A stretch of 64,000 bases of DNA, taken from the NCBI GenBank assembly GCA_946480445.1, contig CAMLJN010000009.1:62001-126000 (forward strand), in the 5' to 3' direction. The stretch comes from an uncultured Buttiauxella sp. Its GTDB lineage: Bacteria; Pseudomonadota; Gammaproteobacteria; Enterobacterales; Enterobacteriaceae. Under the pieces are notes generated by a model, which searched no databases, was not told the DNA's origin, and worked only from the letters and a program-made list of their open reading frames with translations. Positions 56,186 through 64,000 of this stretch are shown one piece after another; positions within the stretch are counted from its first letter, which is position 1, and every line of letters begins with the position of its first letter. The position numbers were made by a program, and so were the translations under genes.

Positions 56186-58164
56186 AAGCTGTTGTTTTCG
56201 CCTATCACGACATTGGCTGTGCGGGCATCAATGCTCTGGTCGCTGCTGGTTACGACATCACGGCAATTTACACCCATCCCGATTCCCCTTCTGAGAACCA
56301 TTTCTTTGGCTCCGTGGCGCGTACGGCGGCTGAGCACGGTATCCCGGTCTATGCGCCGGAAGATGTGAACCACCCGCTGTGGGTCGATCGTATTCAGTCG
56401 GCTCAGCCGGACGTTATTTTCTCGTTCTATTATCGCAATTTGCTGTGTAGCGAAATTTTAAACAGCGCAACGGTTGGCGCATTTAATCTCCATGGATCGC
56501 TGTTGCCAGCCTACCGGGGGCGGGCACCGCTAAACTGGGTGCTGGTGAAGGGCGAAACCGAAACCGGCGTGACGCTTCACCGAATGGTGAATCGTGCCGA
56601 CGCGGGGGCGATAGTGGCGCAGCACCGGGTAGCGATTACCCCGGAAGAAACGGCGTTAACGCTGCATCATAAGCTGCGTGATGCAGCCTCCGAGCTGCTG
56701 AAAGATATTCTGCCGGCGATCAAAACAGGGCATTTCCCGCAGCACGAGCAGGATGACAGCAAAGCCAGCTATTTCGGACGCCGTACGCCGCAGGACGGCT
56801 GCATCAACTGGTGTACGTCAGCCACTGAAATCAATAACCTGGTGCGTGCAGTGACCGATCCCTGGCCGGGCGCTTTTGGTTATGTAGGCGGCAGTAAATT
56901 TATCGTCTGGAAAGGTCGGGTAGTGGCGAATACCGCTGGGGCAAAACCCGGCACTATTCTGTCCGTCAGCCCGCTGGTTATCGCTGCGGGCAGCGGTGCG
57001 CTGGAAATTGTCACCGGGCAAACCGAAAACGGCGTTTATATGCAAGGCTCCCAGCTGGCACAAAGCCTCGGTCTGGTGGCCGGGGCGATCATCAGCAGCC
57101 AGCCGGTGTCAGCGATTAAACGCCGTACGCGCGTCTTAATCCTCGGCGTGAATGGCTTTATCGGCAACCACCTGACGGAGCGCCTGCTCAAAGACGATAA
57201 CTTTGAAGTCTACGGGCTGGATATCGGTTCTGATGCGATTAGTCGTTTTCTGGACAACCCGCGCTTCCACTTTGTGGAAGGGGACATCAGTATTCACTCC
57301 GAGTGGATTGAATACCACATTAAGAAATGCGACGTGGTTCTGCCGCTGGTGGCTATCGCAACGCCGATCGAATACACCCGCAATCCGCTGCGCGTGTTCG
57401 AGCTGGACTTTGAAGAGAACCTGAAGATTATTCGCGACTGCGTGAAATACCAGAAGCGCATTATCTTCCCGTCAACGTCAGAAGTTTACGGTATGTGCAG
57501 CGATAAAGTCTTCGATGAGGATAACTCTAACCTGGTGGTGGGGCCTATCAATAAACAGCGCTGGATTTACTCGGTTTCAAAACAGCTGCTCGATCGGGTT
57601 ATCTGGGCCTACGGTGAAAAAGAGGGCCTGCGTTTCACACTCTTCCGTCCTTTCAACTGGATGGGACCACGTCTCGATAACCTGAATGCCGCGCGTATCG
57701 GCAGTTCGCGCGCCATCACCCAGCTGATCCTGAACCTGGTTGAAGGCTCACCGATTAAGCTGATTGATGGCGGCAGGCAAAAACGCTGCTTCACCGATAT
57801 CAGCGACGGTATCGAAGCGCTATTCCGTATTATTGAGAACAAAAACAGTAACTGCGACGGGCAAATCGTCAATATCGGCAACCCGGATAACGAAGCAAGC
57901 ATTAAAGAGCTGGCTGAGATGCTGCTGGCGAGTTTTGAAAAGCATCCGCTGCGCAGCCATTTCCCGCCGTTTGCCGGTTTCCGCGAAGTGGAAAGCAGTA
58001 CCTACTACGGTAAGGGTTACCAGGACGTTGAGCACCGTAAGCCGAGCATTCGTAATGCGCACCGTCTGCTAAACTGGCAGCCAACGATCGAAATGGAAAA
58101 AACCATCGACGAAACGCTGGATTTCTTCCTGAGAACTGTTGAACTGACGGAACCTCAGGCATGA
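56182..58164 (+). CDS. arnA: Bifunctional UDP-glucuronate decarboxylase/UDP-Ara4N formyltransferase ArnA
   Basis: Two-domain enzyme of 660 aa, the E. coli length. The N-terminal formyltransferase (residues about 1-300) has [19 protein letters not shown] with the catalytic His. The C-terminal short-chain dehydrogenase-like domain (about 315-660) oxidatively decarboxylates UDP-GlcA, with the NAD loop [18 protein letters not shown] and YSVSKQ. It therefore acts both before and after ArnB. It is coupled to arnC and arnD by ATGA overlaps. Confidence 0.97.
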   Translation: MKAVVFAYHDIGCAGINALVAAGYDITAIYTHPDSPSENHFFGSVARTAAEHGIPVYAPEDVNHPLWVDRIQSAQPDVIFSFYYRNLLCSEILNSATVGAFNLHGSLLPAYRGRAPLNWVLVKGETETGVTLHRMVNRADAGAIVAQHRVAITPEETALTLHHKLRDAASELLKDILPAIKTGHFPQHEQDDSKASYFGRRTPQDGCINWCTSATEINNLVRAVTDPWPGAFGYVGGSKFIVWKGRVVANTAGAKPGTILSVSPLVIAAGSGALEIVTGQTENGVYMQGSQLAQSLGLVAGAIISSQPVSAIKRRTRVLILGVNGFIGNHLTERLLKDDNFEVYGLDIGSDAISRFLDNPRFHFVEGDISIHSEWIEYHIKKCDVVLPLVAIATPIEYTRNPLRVFELDFEENLKIIRDCVKYQKRIIFPSTSEVYGMCSDKVFDEDNSNLVVGPINKQRWIYSVSKQLLDRVIWAYGEKEGLRFTLFRPFNWMGPRLDNLNAARIGSSRAITQLILNLVEGSPIKLIDGGRQKRCFTDISDGIEALFRIIENKNSNCDGQIVNIGNPDNEASIKELAEMLLASFEKHPLRSHFPPFAGFREVESSTYYGKGYQDVEHRKPSIRNAHRLLNWQPTIEMEKTIDETLDFFLRTVELTEPQA

Positions 58165-59057
58165 AAAAAGTTGGCCTGCGCATTGATGTCGACACCTGGC
58201 GGGGCACCCGCCAGGGGGTGCCGAACCTTCTTGAGATCTTAAGTTTGCACGGTATTCAGGCCACCTTTTTTATGAGCGTTGGCCCGGATAACATGGGCCG
58301 CCATTTATGGCGGCTGGTGAAACCTCAGTTTCTGTGGAAGATGCTGCGATCTAAGGCCGCTTCGCTCTACGGCTGGGACATTCTGTTGGCCGGTACCGCC
58401 TGGCCGGGGCGGAAAATCGGCGCGGGCAACGCAGAGATCCTCTCGGCGGCGGCGGATCACCATGAGGTCGGCCTGCACGCGTGGGATCATTTCGCCTGGC
58501 AGACCTGGGCTGGCGTCTGGGACAGTCGTCATCTTGAGAAACAAATTCGTCTTGGCCTGGACGCGTTAAGCCAGATTACAGCGCAACCGGTGACATGTTC
58601 GGCGGTGGCCGGGTGGCGAGCGGATCAGCGCGTGGTGCGCGTGAAAGAGTCTTTTGGCTTCAGTTACAACAGCGATTGCCGGGGAACGACGCCGTTTCGT
58701 CCATTACTGGCCGACGGAAGCCTCGGGACGGTGCAAATTCCGGTGACGCTGCCGACCTGGGATGAAGTGACTGGCAACGGCGTCAGTCGCGAAGGCTATA
58801 ACCGTTTTATCCTCGACCGTATCCAACAGGACACCGGCACACCGGTGTACACCATTCACGCTGAAGTGGAAGGGATTGCGATGCGCGAGGATTTCAGTGA
58901 GCTGCTGACTATGGCCGCGCAGGAAGGGATCAGATTTTGTCCGTTGAGCGAGCTGTTACCGGAGGATTTATCCACTCTGCCGGTGGGTAAAGTGGTACGT
59001 GGTGTGATTCCCGGCCGCGAAGGCTGGCTGGGCTGCCAACAACATATCGGGCAATAA
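58161..59057 (+). CDS. arnD: Undecaprenyl-P-Ara4FN deformylase ArnD
   Basis: NodB-type (CE4) metal-dependent deacetylase fold of 298 aa (E. coli 296) that removes the formyl group from the lipid-linked sugar. The metal/catalytic Asp pair is in [10 protein letters not shown], with HAWDHFAWQ supplying the histidines and a late [13 protein letters not shown] overlap with arnA; arnT begins 5 nt after its stop. Confidence 0.95.
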   Translation: MKKVGLRIDVDTWRGTRQGVPNLLEILSLHGIQATFFMSVGPDNMGRHLWRLVKPQFLWKMLRSKAASLYGWDILLAGTAWPGRKIGAGNAEILSAAADHHEVGLHAWDHFAWQTWAGVWDSRHLEKQIRLGLDALSQITAQPVTCSAVAGWRADQRVVRVKESFGFSYNSDCRGTTPFRPLLADGSLGTVQIPVTLPTWDEVTGNGVSREGYNRFILDRIQQDTGTPVYTIHAEVEGIAMREDFSELLTMAAQEGIRFCPLSELLPEDLSTLPVGKVVRGVIPGREGWLGCQQHIGQ

Positions 59058-59062
59058 ATTCA

Positions 59063-60724
59063 ATGAAATCAGCAAAATATTCGATAGCCCTGCTACTGGG
59101 TTTTGCTCTGCTTTACCTGCTCCCCCTCGAGTTTCGTGCTCTGTGGCAACCGGATGAAACCCGCTATGCGGAAATCAGCCGCGAAATGCTGGCGGCGGGT
59201 AACTGGATCGTCCCGCATTTTCTTGATGTCCGTTATTTCGAAAAGCCGGTTGCTGGCTACTGGATTAACAATCTTAGCCAGCTAATTTTCGGCCATAACA
59301 ACTTTGCGGTCAGATTTGGTTCGGTCTTTGCTATTACGCTAAGCGCGCTGATGGTGAGCTGGCTAGCCTTGCGTTTGTGGCGGGATAAAACGACGGCCGT
59401 CTTGTCCGGCGTGATTTTCCTGACCTGCCTGCTGGTTTATGGCATCGGGACTTATGCCGTGCTCGACCCGATGATTACGCTGTGGCTGACCGCCGCTATG
59501 TGCAGCTTCTGGGCTGCGGCAAATGCGCGAACGGCAGCCGGAAAAGCGGGCGGTTACCTTCTGCTTGGCCTGGCCTGTGGAATGGGCGTGATGACCAAAG
59601 GCTTCCTCGCGCTGGCCGTGCCGGTGCTGGGCGTTCTGCCGTGGGTTATCGCCGAAAAACGCTGGAAAGAGGTACTGCTGTTTGGCCCGCTGGCCGTTGT
59701 CAGCGCCGCGTTGATAACGTTGCCCTGGGCGCTGGCGATTGCCAAAGCGGAGCCGACGTTCTGGCACTACTTCTTCTGGGTTGAGCATATTCAGCGTTTC
59801 GCCGAACAGGACGCGCAGCATAAAGCGCCTTTCTGGTATTACATTCCGTTCCTGATTGCCGGGTGTCTGCCGTGGCTGGCTTTGCTGCCAGGGGCTTTAA
59901 AGCACGGCTGGCAGGCGCGCAAGACCGAAAGCGGTGCGTTTTATTTGCTGGGTTGGGTGGTGATGCCGCTGCTGTTCTTTAGCATTGCGAAAGGGAAATT
60001 GCCCACCTATATTCTGCCGTGTTTCGCCCCGCTGGCTATTTTGCTTGCACGCCATGCCACACAGTTACTCGTAACCTCGAAAACCCTGAAAATCAACGCC
60101 TGGATTAATATCATTTTCGGCGGCGTTTGTACCTTAGCGGTGCTGGGTGTGCTGGCCCCCTGGGGGCTGGCAAAGCATCCGATTTATGCCAGCAACGAAA
60201 AGCTGAAGGTAATTCAGGCGGGTGTGGCCTTTGGGGTGTGGGCGCTGGTGGGCTATCTCACCCTGCGTAACAATGCCAGACTGTGGCGCTGGGCGGGGCT
60301 GTGCCCGCTTGGCCTTGCGTTGCTCGTAGGCGCTGTTATTCCCGATAAAGTCATTGATGCCAAACATCCGCAGGTCTTTATCAGCATGGTTCGTCCGCAG
60401 CTTGAAAGTAGCCGCTATGTTCTTGCCGACAGCGTAGGGGTGGGGGCAGGTATTGCCTGGACGTTAAAACGCGACGATATCAGGATGTATGCCAAACCCG
60501 GCGAGCTAAATTATGGCCTGACGAATTTTACCGATGCGCAGGATAAGCTGGTCTCCCGTGAAGACTTCGCCCGCTGGCTGGCAGCCCATCGCAAAGAGGG
60601 GAATGTATCTGTGGTGATGCTGCTGTCAAAAGATAAAGAGCCGGAAGATCAGGCTATGCCGACGCCGGACCATCTTTATCGCAAAGGGCGCTTCATTCTC
60701 TTCTTCTACCAAAAAACGCCATGA
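59063..60724 (+). CDS. arnT: Lipid A 4-amino-4-deoxy-L-arabinosyltransferase ArnT
   Basis: GT-C membrane transferase of 553 aa (E. coli 550) that adds L-Ara4N to lipid A phosphates on the periplasmic face. This lowers negative charge and gives polymyxin resistance. The first periplasmic loop carries the acidic catalytic motif [15 protein letters not shown] after the first helix. About 12 membrane helices are spread to residue ~430, followed by a periplasmic C-terminal domain ([15 protein letters not shown]). It overlaps arnE by 4 nt. Confidence 0.96.
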   Translation: MKSAKYSIALLLGFALLYLLPLEFRALWQPDETRYAEISREMLAAGNWIVPHFLDVRYFEKPVAGYWINNLSQLIFGHNNFAVRFGSVFAITLSALMVSWLALRLWRDKTTAVLSGVIFLTCLLVYGIGTYAVLDPMITLWLTAAMCSFWAAANARTAAGKAGGYLLLGLACGMGVMTKGFLALAVPVLGVLPWVIAEKRWKEVLLFGPLAVVSAALITLPWALAIAKAEPTFWHYFFWVEHIQRFAEQDAQHKAPFWYYIPFLIAGCLPWLALLPGALKHGWQARKTESGAFYLLGWVVMPLLFFSIAKGKLPTYILPCFAPLAILLARHATQLLVTSKTLKINAWINIIFGGVCTLAVLGVLAPWGLAKHPIYASNEKLKVIQAGVAFGVWALVGYLTLRNNARLWRWAGLCPLGLALLVGAVIPDKVIDAKHPQVFISMVRPQLESSRYVLADSVGVGAGIAWTLKRDDIRMYAKPGELNYGLTNFTDAQDKLVSREDFARWLAAHRKEGNVSVVMLLSKDKEPEDQAMPTPDHLYRKGRFILFFYQKTP

Positions 60725-61044
60725 GCTATCTGTTTATTTTGCTGGCCAGCCTGCTGAGCTGCGGGGGCCAGCTTTGTCAGAAGCAGGCGGCGCTGGGGGA
60801 GGGACGACGGCACCTGTTTGTCTGGCTGGCATGCAGCGTGGCGCTTCTCGGCTGTGCCATGCTGCTCTGGCTTCTGGTGCTACAGCGTGTGCCCGTTAGC
60901 GTGGCTTATCCGATGCTGAGCCTGAACTTTATCTTTATTACCCTGGCCGCTCGCTTTATCTGGCACGAGCCGGTATCGCTTCGGCACTGGCTGGGCGTGG
61001 CGCTGATTATCTGCGGTATCACTATTCTGGGGGGCGTGGCCTGA
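60721..61044 (+). CDS. arnE: Undecaprenyl-P-L-Ara4N flippase subunit ArnE
   Basis: Small multidrug resistance-type membrane protein of 107 aa (E. coli 111) with four helices, ending [16 protein letters not shown]. With ArnF it is thought to move undecaprenyl-phosphate-L-Ara4N to the periplasmic side. Its start overlaps arnT (ATGA) and its TGA shares its A with the arnF ATG. Confidence 0.93.
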   Translation: MSYLFILLASLLSCGGQLCQKQAALGEGRRHLFVWLACSVALLGCAMLLWLLVLQRVPVSVAYPMLSLNFIFITLAARFIWHEPVSLRHWLGVALIICGITILGGVA

Positions 61045-61436
61045 TGGGGTACTTCTGGGCGCTGATGAGCGTGCTGCTGGTCAGCTGTGCGCAGCTGATA
61101 ATGAAATGGGCGATGGTGGCTCTGCCGCCGGTTGAACGACCTGAAACGCTGCTTAGAGCTTTACTGGGCCTCAGCCCGGGCGCGTTGGCGCTGGTCGTCG
61201 GCCTGCTGGCTTATGCTTTTTCGATGGGCTTCTGGTTTCTGGCCCTGCGCAGGATTGCGTTGAGTAAGGCTTATCCGCTGCTGAGTTTAAGCTACGTACT
61301 GGTATGGGGGGCAGCAATCTGGCTTCCCTGGCTGAATGAGCGTTTTAGCGCGGGGAAACTGCTTGGCGTTAGCGCTATTTTTATCGGCCTGCTGCTGGTT
61401 TGCCTGCCGTCCGGAAAACGGCCGACTGGCGGCTAA
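61044..61436 (+). CDS. arnF: Undecaprenyl-P-L-Ara4N flippase subunit ArnF
   Basis: Second SMR-like subunit, 130 aa (E. coli 128), four membrane helices ([74 protein letters not shown]). Last gene of the arn operon. Its stop overlaps by 4 nt, tail to tail, the stop of a small ORF on the other strand. Confidence 0.93.
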   Translation: MGYFWALMSVLLVSCAQLIMKWAMVALPPVERPETLLRALLGLSPGALALVVGLLAYAFSMGFWFLALRRIALSKAYPLLSLSYVLVWGAAIWLPWLNERFSAGKLLGVSAIFIGLLLVCLPSGKRPTGG

Positions 61437-61564
61437 TGCCACGCTTTTTCGATGATGCTGAGTAAATCCGCAATATACAGGGTGATATCAAAGCTGTTAA
61501 AGAAGATTAAACCCCAGACGCCAGTCATCAAAACGACCAGCAAGGGCAAGAACCTGAAAAACAT
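61433..61564 (-). CDS. Putative 43-residue membrane protein beside arnF
   Basis: An ATG-started frame of 43 codons reads MFFRFLPLLVVLMTGVWGLI then FFNSFDITLYIADLLSIIEKAWH. It has one clear membrane helix (about residues 6-24) after an arginine, followed by an amphipathic helix, which is a coherent small-protein profile. It meets arnF stop to stop with the same CTAA overlap seen at sxy/yccS. The ribosome binding site is weak. In E. coli this place and orientation hold pmrD, to which it shows no resemblance. I recognise no family. Confidence 0.45.
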   Translation of the reverse strand: MFFRFLPLLVVLMTGVWGLIFFNSFDITLYIADLLSIIEKAWH

Positions 61565-61626
61565 AAAGATTTCGCTTAAGGCTGATGAAGATTACGAGCG
61601 AGTCTACAGGAGGTTGTGTAAACATT

Positions 61627-61653
61627 GAGGCAACCGCGGGGCGCGGTTGCCTC
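61627..61653. terminator. Perfect hairpin between the small ORF and the ABC ATPase gene
   Basis: A 12-bp perfect stem GAGGCAACCGCG/CGCGGTTGCCTC with a GGG loop, 7 nt beyond the stop of the ABC ATPase gene (minus strand). There is no T-run, so it may stop RNA decay or act as a factor-assisted terminator. Confidence 0.5.
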
Positions 61654-61659
61654 CGTGGA

Positions 61660-62730
61660 TCAGGATTCAGGGAAAATCCAGACGTGCTTTTCGGGTAACG
61701 TCAGGCGGCAATGCTGCGGATCGCGAACCTCACTGCCGTAAGCGCGGATGACAAAATCGTCTCCCGCGGTGCGGAACAAATATTCCCAGCGGTCGCCAAG
61801 ATACATGCTGGTCAGCAGCGGCAGTTCCAGCTGATTTTCAGCGGGGCCGTCTGCCAGCACGACGCGTTCCACACGAATAACAGCCGTTGCATTCTGCCCG
61901 TTTTCCACGCCGTCACCGGCCTGGCCCCAAAGCGCCCAGCCGTTTCCTTCGATACGGGCTTTCCCTTCCCGGACTTCGGTCACCTTTCCTTGCAGGCGGT
62001 TATTGCTGCCCATAAATTCTGCGGTAAACAGGGTTTCCGGTGAACCGTACATTTCCTGCGGCGTGCCTTGCTGCTCGATTTTGCCGTTATTGAGCAGCAG
62101 AATGCGATCGGAAATGGCCATCGCTTCATTCTGATCGTGTGTGACCATCAGTGCCGACAGGCCAAGTTTAACAATCAGTTCGCGCAGAAAGACGCGGGCT
62201 TCTTCACGGAGCTTGGCATCCAGGTTCGACAGCGGCTCATCGAGCAGAATAACGGGCGGGTTGTAGACCAGCGCGCGGCCAATTGCCACGCGCTGTTGCT
62301 GGCCACCGGAAAGCTGATGCGGGTGGCGTTTACCAAGATGCCCTAGCCCCAGCTGGTCCAGCACATCCTGAACCCGACGGGTGATTTCCGCCGCGGCCAC
62401 TTTGCGCAGTTTCAGCGGGTACGCCACGTTTTCAAATACGGTTTTGTGTGGCCATAGCGCATAAGACTGGAACACCAGCCCAAGATTACGTTCTTCCGCG
62501 GGAATTTCACTGCGCGGCGTGCCGTCATAGACCTTGTTTTTGCCGATGACTATCGTGCCCTGGGTGGGCTTTTCCAGTCCGGCAACGGCGCGCAGCAGGG
62601 TCGTTTTTCCGCTGCCGGAAGGCCCGAGCAGCGAGACGACTTCCCCGCGTTTCAGGTTCATGGAAACGCCTCTGAGCACCGGATTATCGCCGTAGGTTAA
62701 GTGCAGATTGTCGACCGATAGTTCAATCAT
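61660..62730 (-). CDS. ABC importer ATPase (FbpC/AfuC/PotA-type)
   Basis: ATPase of 356 aa from CAT 62728-62730 (MIELSVDNLHLTYGD); the longer open frame upstream runs antiparallel to nothing useful and only overlaps the permease. Walker A GPSGSGKTTLLRA, Q-loop VFQSYALWPHKT, signature LSGGQQQRVAIGRAL, Walker B VILLDEPLSNLDAKLR and switch His VTHDQNEA are intact. A C-terminal TOBE domain (about residues 280-350) follows. It overlaps the permease by 8 nt. The family handles ferric iron, polyamines, phosphonates or sugar phosphates; the binding protein that would decide is outside the window. Confidence 0.88.
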   Translation of the reverse strand: MIELSVDNLHLTYGDNPVLRGVSMNLKRGEVVSLLGPSGSGKTTLLRAVAGLEKPTQGTIVIGKNKVYDGTPRSEIPAEERNLGLVFQSYALWPHKTVFENVAYPLKLRKVAAAEITRRVQDVLDQLGLGHLGKRHPHQLSGGQQQRVAIGRALVYNPPVILLDEPLSNLDAKLREEARVFLRELIVKLGLSALMVTHDQNEAMAISDRILLLNNGKIEQQGTPQEMYGSPETLFTAEFMGSNNRLQGKVTEVREGKARIEGNGWALWGQAGDGVENGQNATAVIRVERVVLADGPAENQLELPLLTSMYLGDRWEYLFRTAGDDFVIRAYGSEVRDPQHCRLTLPEKHVWIFPES

Positions 62731-64000
62731 GTAATTTGACTCCGAAACGAAGGGCAATACCCAGACCCACCACGACCAGCAGGATGTTAATAAAGGAGAG
62801 GGCGGCGACAATATCAATGGCACCGGCCGCCCACAGAGAAACCAGCATCGAGCCGATGGTTTCCGTGCCCGGTGAAAGCAGATACACGCCGGTGGAATAT
62901 TCACGCTCGAAAATCAGGAACATCAACAGCCACGAGCCAATCAGGCCATAGCGTGACAAGGGAATGGTCACGTGGCGGGTGATTTGTCCCCGCGTGGCCC
63001 CGGTGCTGCGCGCCGCTTCTTCCAGCTCCGGGCCGACCTGGAGCAGCGTCGAGGAAATCAGCCTCAGGCCGTAGGCCATCCACACCACGGTATACGCCAG
63101 CCAGACGCTGAAAATCGTGCTGCGCAGCGAACGCAGCCAGACCACCAGGTTATCGCGCAGCCACAGCGACCAGGGCATCCCGGACAGCCAGCCGGATTGC
63201 AGCGCGTTATCGAGCCACATCGGCAGGAACAGGAAGACCCACAGGAACGCCAGACCGGCGAGCAGGCCGGGAACCGCCCGAGGAACCAGCACGCTGTAGT
63301 CGAGGAAGCGGGTAATATTGTCGGGCTTGCGGTGCATGGCGATGCCAATAAACAGATAGCAGGCAACGGCCAGCGCGCCGCCGATGACGCCAATCGCCAT
63401 TGAGTTGACTATCGCGCGCAGCAGGTTTGGCTGCGCCCAGATGGTGCGGAAGGTATTGAGCGATAGCTCATCCCAGAGGGAAACGCCGACGCCCCAGTTA
63501 GAGATAAACGCGCGCAGAATCACGCCAATCAGCGGAACGCCGATAGTGACGGTCAGCCAGAATGCCACTACCGCACCGGCTACCCAGCGCCATTTTCCCA
63601 ACGGTAAAGCGCGCGCCTGCGATGCCTTACCTTTAACCGTCACGAAGCGGTTGGCGGTGCGCATCAGGCGGCGTTGCAGCATGACCAGCGGAATGGTGAT
63701 ACAAATCAGCACCACGGCAACCGCCGCCATCAGATGATAGGAGGGGGTACCGAGCTTATTGGTAAGCTGGTACAGATAGGTCGCCAGCACCATGTTGCCT
63801 TCCGGATCGCCCAGCACCAGCATCAGCCCAAAGACCTCCAGCCCGAGGAAGAACAGCAGAACCACGGCGTAAAGAATCGACGGGCGAACCATCGGCAGGC
63901 TGACCGCGGTCATCACCTGTAACGGAGAAGCACCGGCGGTACGTGCGGCCTCTTCCACGTCGGACCCGACGCTGCGCAATGCCGAAGAGATGTAGAGATA
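62723..64000 (-). CDS. ABC importer permease, fused two-domain FbpB/AfuB-type (5' end outside window)
   Basis: At least 425 residues; the frame is open to the right edge. Two cytoplasmic EAA loops are visible (EEAARTAGASPLQVMTAVSLP and EEAARSTGATRGQITRHVTI), each within a set of about six membrane helices, so the two permease halves are fused in one chain as in FbpB and AfuB. Translational overlap with the ATPase gene shows one operon. The start and the binding protein lie beyond 64000. Confidence 0.87.
   Translation of the reverse strand, partial: YLYISSALRSVGSDVEEAARTAGASPLQVMTAVSLPMVRPSILYAVVLLFFLGLEVFGLMLVLGDPEGNMVLATYLYQLTNKLGTPSYHLMAAVAVVLICITIPLVMLQRRLMRTANRFVTVKGKASQARALPLGKWRWVAGAVVAFWLTVTIGVPLIGVILRAFISNWGVGVSLWDELSLNTFRTIWAQPNLLRAIVNSMAIGVIGGALAVACYLFIGIAMHRKPDNITRFLDYSVLVPRAVPGLLAGLAFLWVFLFLPMWLDNALQSGWLSGMPWSLWLRDNLVVWLRSLRSTIFSVWLAYTVVWMAYGLRLISSTLLQVGPELEEAARSTGATRGQITRHVTIPLSRYGLIGSWLLMFLIFEREYSTGVYLLSPGTETIGSMLVSLWAAGAIDIVAALSFINILLVVVGLGIALRFGVKLHD

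Overview
The window is a stretch of chromosome from a member of the Enterobacteriaceae. The order mukB-ldtD-mepK-gloC-aspC-ompF-asnS-pncB-pepN-pyrD-zapC-ycbX-rlmL-uup-pqiABC-rmf-fabA-ycbZ-matP-ompA-sulA-sxy-yccS-yccF-helD-mgsA-yccT-yccU-hspQ-rlmI-yccX-tusE-yccA-serT is the E. coli 21-22 min backbone, and protein lengths mostly match E. coli exactly. The accessory content (a stand-alone OppA-like protein, an MR/P-type fimbrial cluster and arnBCADTEF close to serT) and the OmpA/OmpF sequences point to an Enterobacter/Lelliottia-like genus. I cannot fix the genus from this window.

Region 1 (1-42.6 kb) is conserved core. It holds cell-wall remodelling (ldtD, mepK), porins (ompF, ompA), NAD and pyrimidine synthesis (pncB, pyrD), translation and rRNA modification (asnS, rlmL, rlmI, tusE, rmf), envelope lipid transport (pqiABC), unsaturated fatty acid synthesis (fabA with its FabR and FadR operators), chromosome organisation and division (mukB end, matP, zapC, sulA with a LexA box), and methylglyoxal chemistry (mgsA making it; gloC acting on the glutathione route). 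Two core genes are interrupted: pepN by what looks like a 4-nt deletion near its 3' end, and ycbX by a 1-nt deletion in its eighth codon. The ssu operon that E. coli has between pepN and pyrD is absent, and so is hya downstream of serT.

Region 2 (42.6-53.5 kb) is accessory. After serT come a gene remnant coupled to a sugar O/N-acetyltransferase, a ToxR/CadC-like membrane regulator with a FidL-like partner, a LuxR-type regulator, and an eight-gene chaperone-usher fimbrial operon. Its order (major pilin, second pilin, usher, chaperone, three minor pilins, two-domain adhesin) is that of Proteus mrpABCDEFGH.

Region 3 (53.5-64 kb) is the arn operon for adding 4-amino-4-deoxy-L-arabinose to lipid A. 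It is preceded by a near-ideal PmrA box and ends against a 43-codon putative membrane ORF in the place where E. coli has pmrD. The window closes with the ATPase and the 5'-truncated permease of a Fbp/Afu-type ABC importer.

No CRISPR array, integrase, transposase, rRNA operon or prophage was seen. The most useful leads are the two frameshifts, the small ORF beside arnF, the fimbrial locus with its two regulators, and an OmpF whose constriction-zone charges are partly lost.
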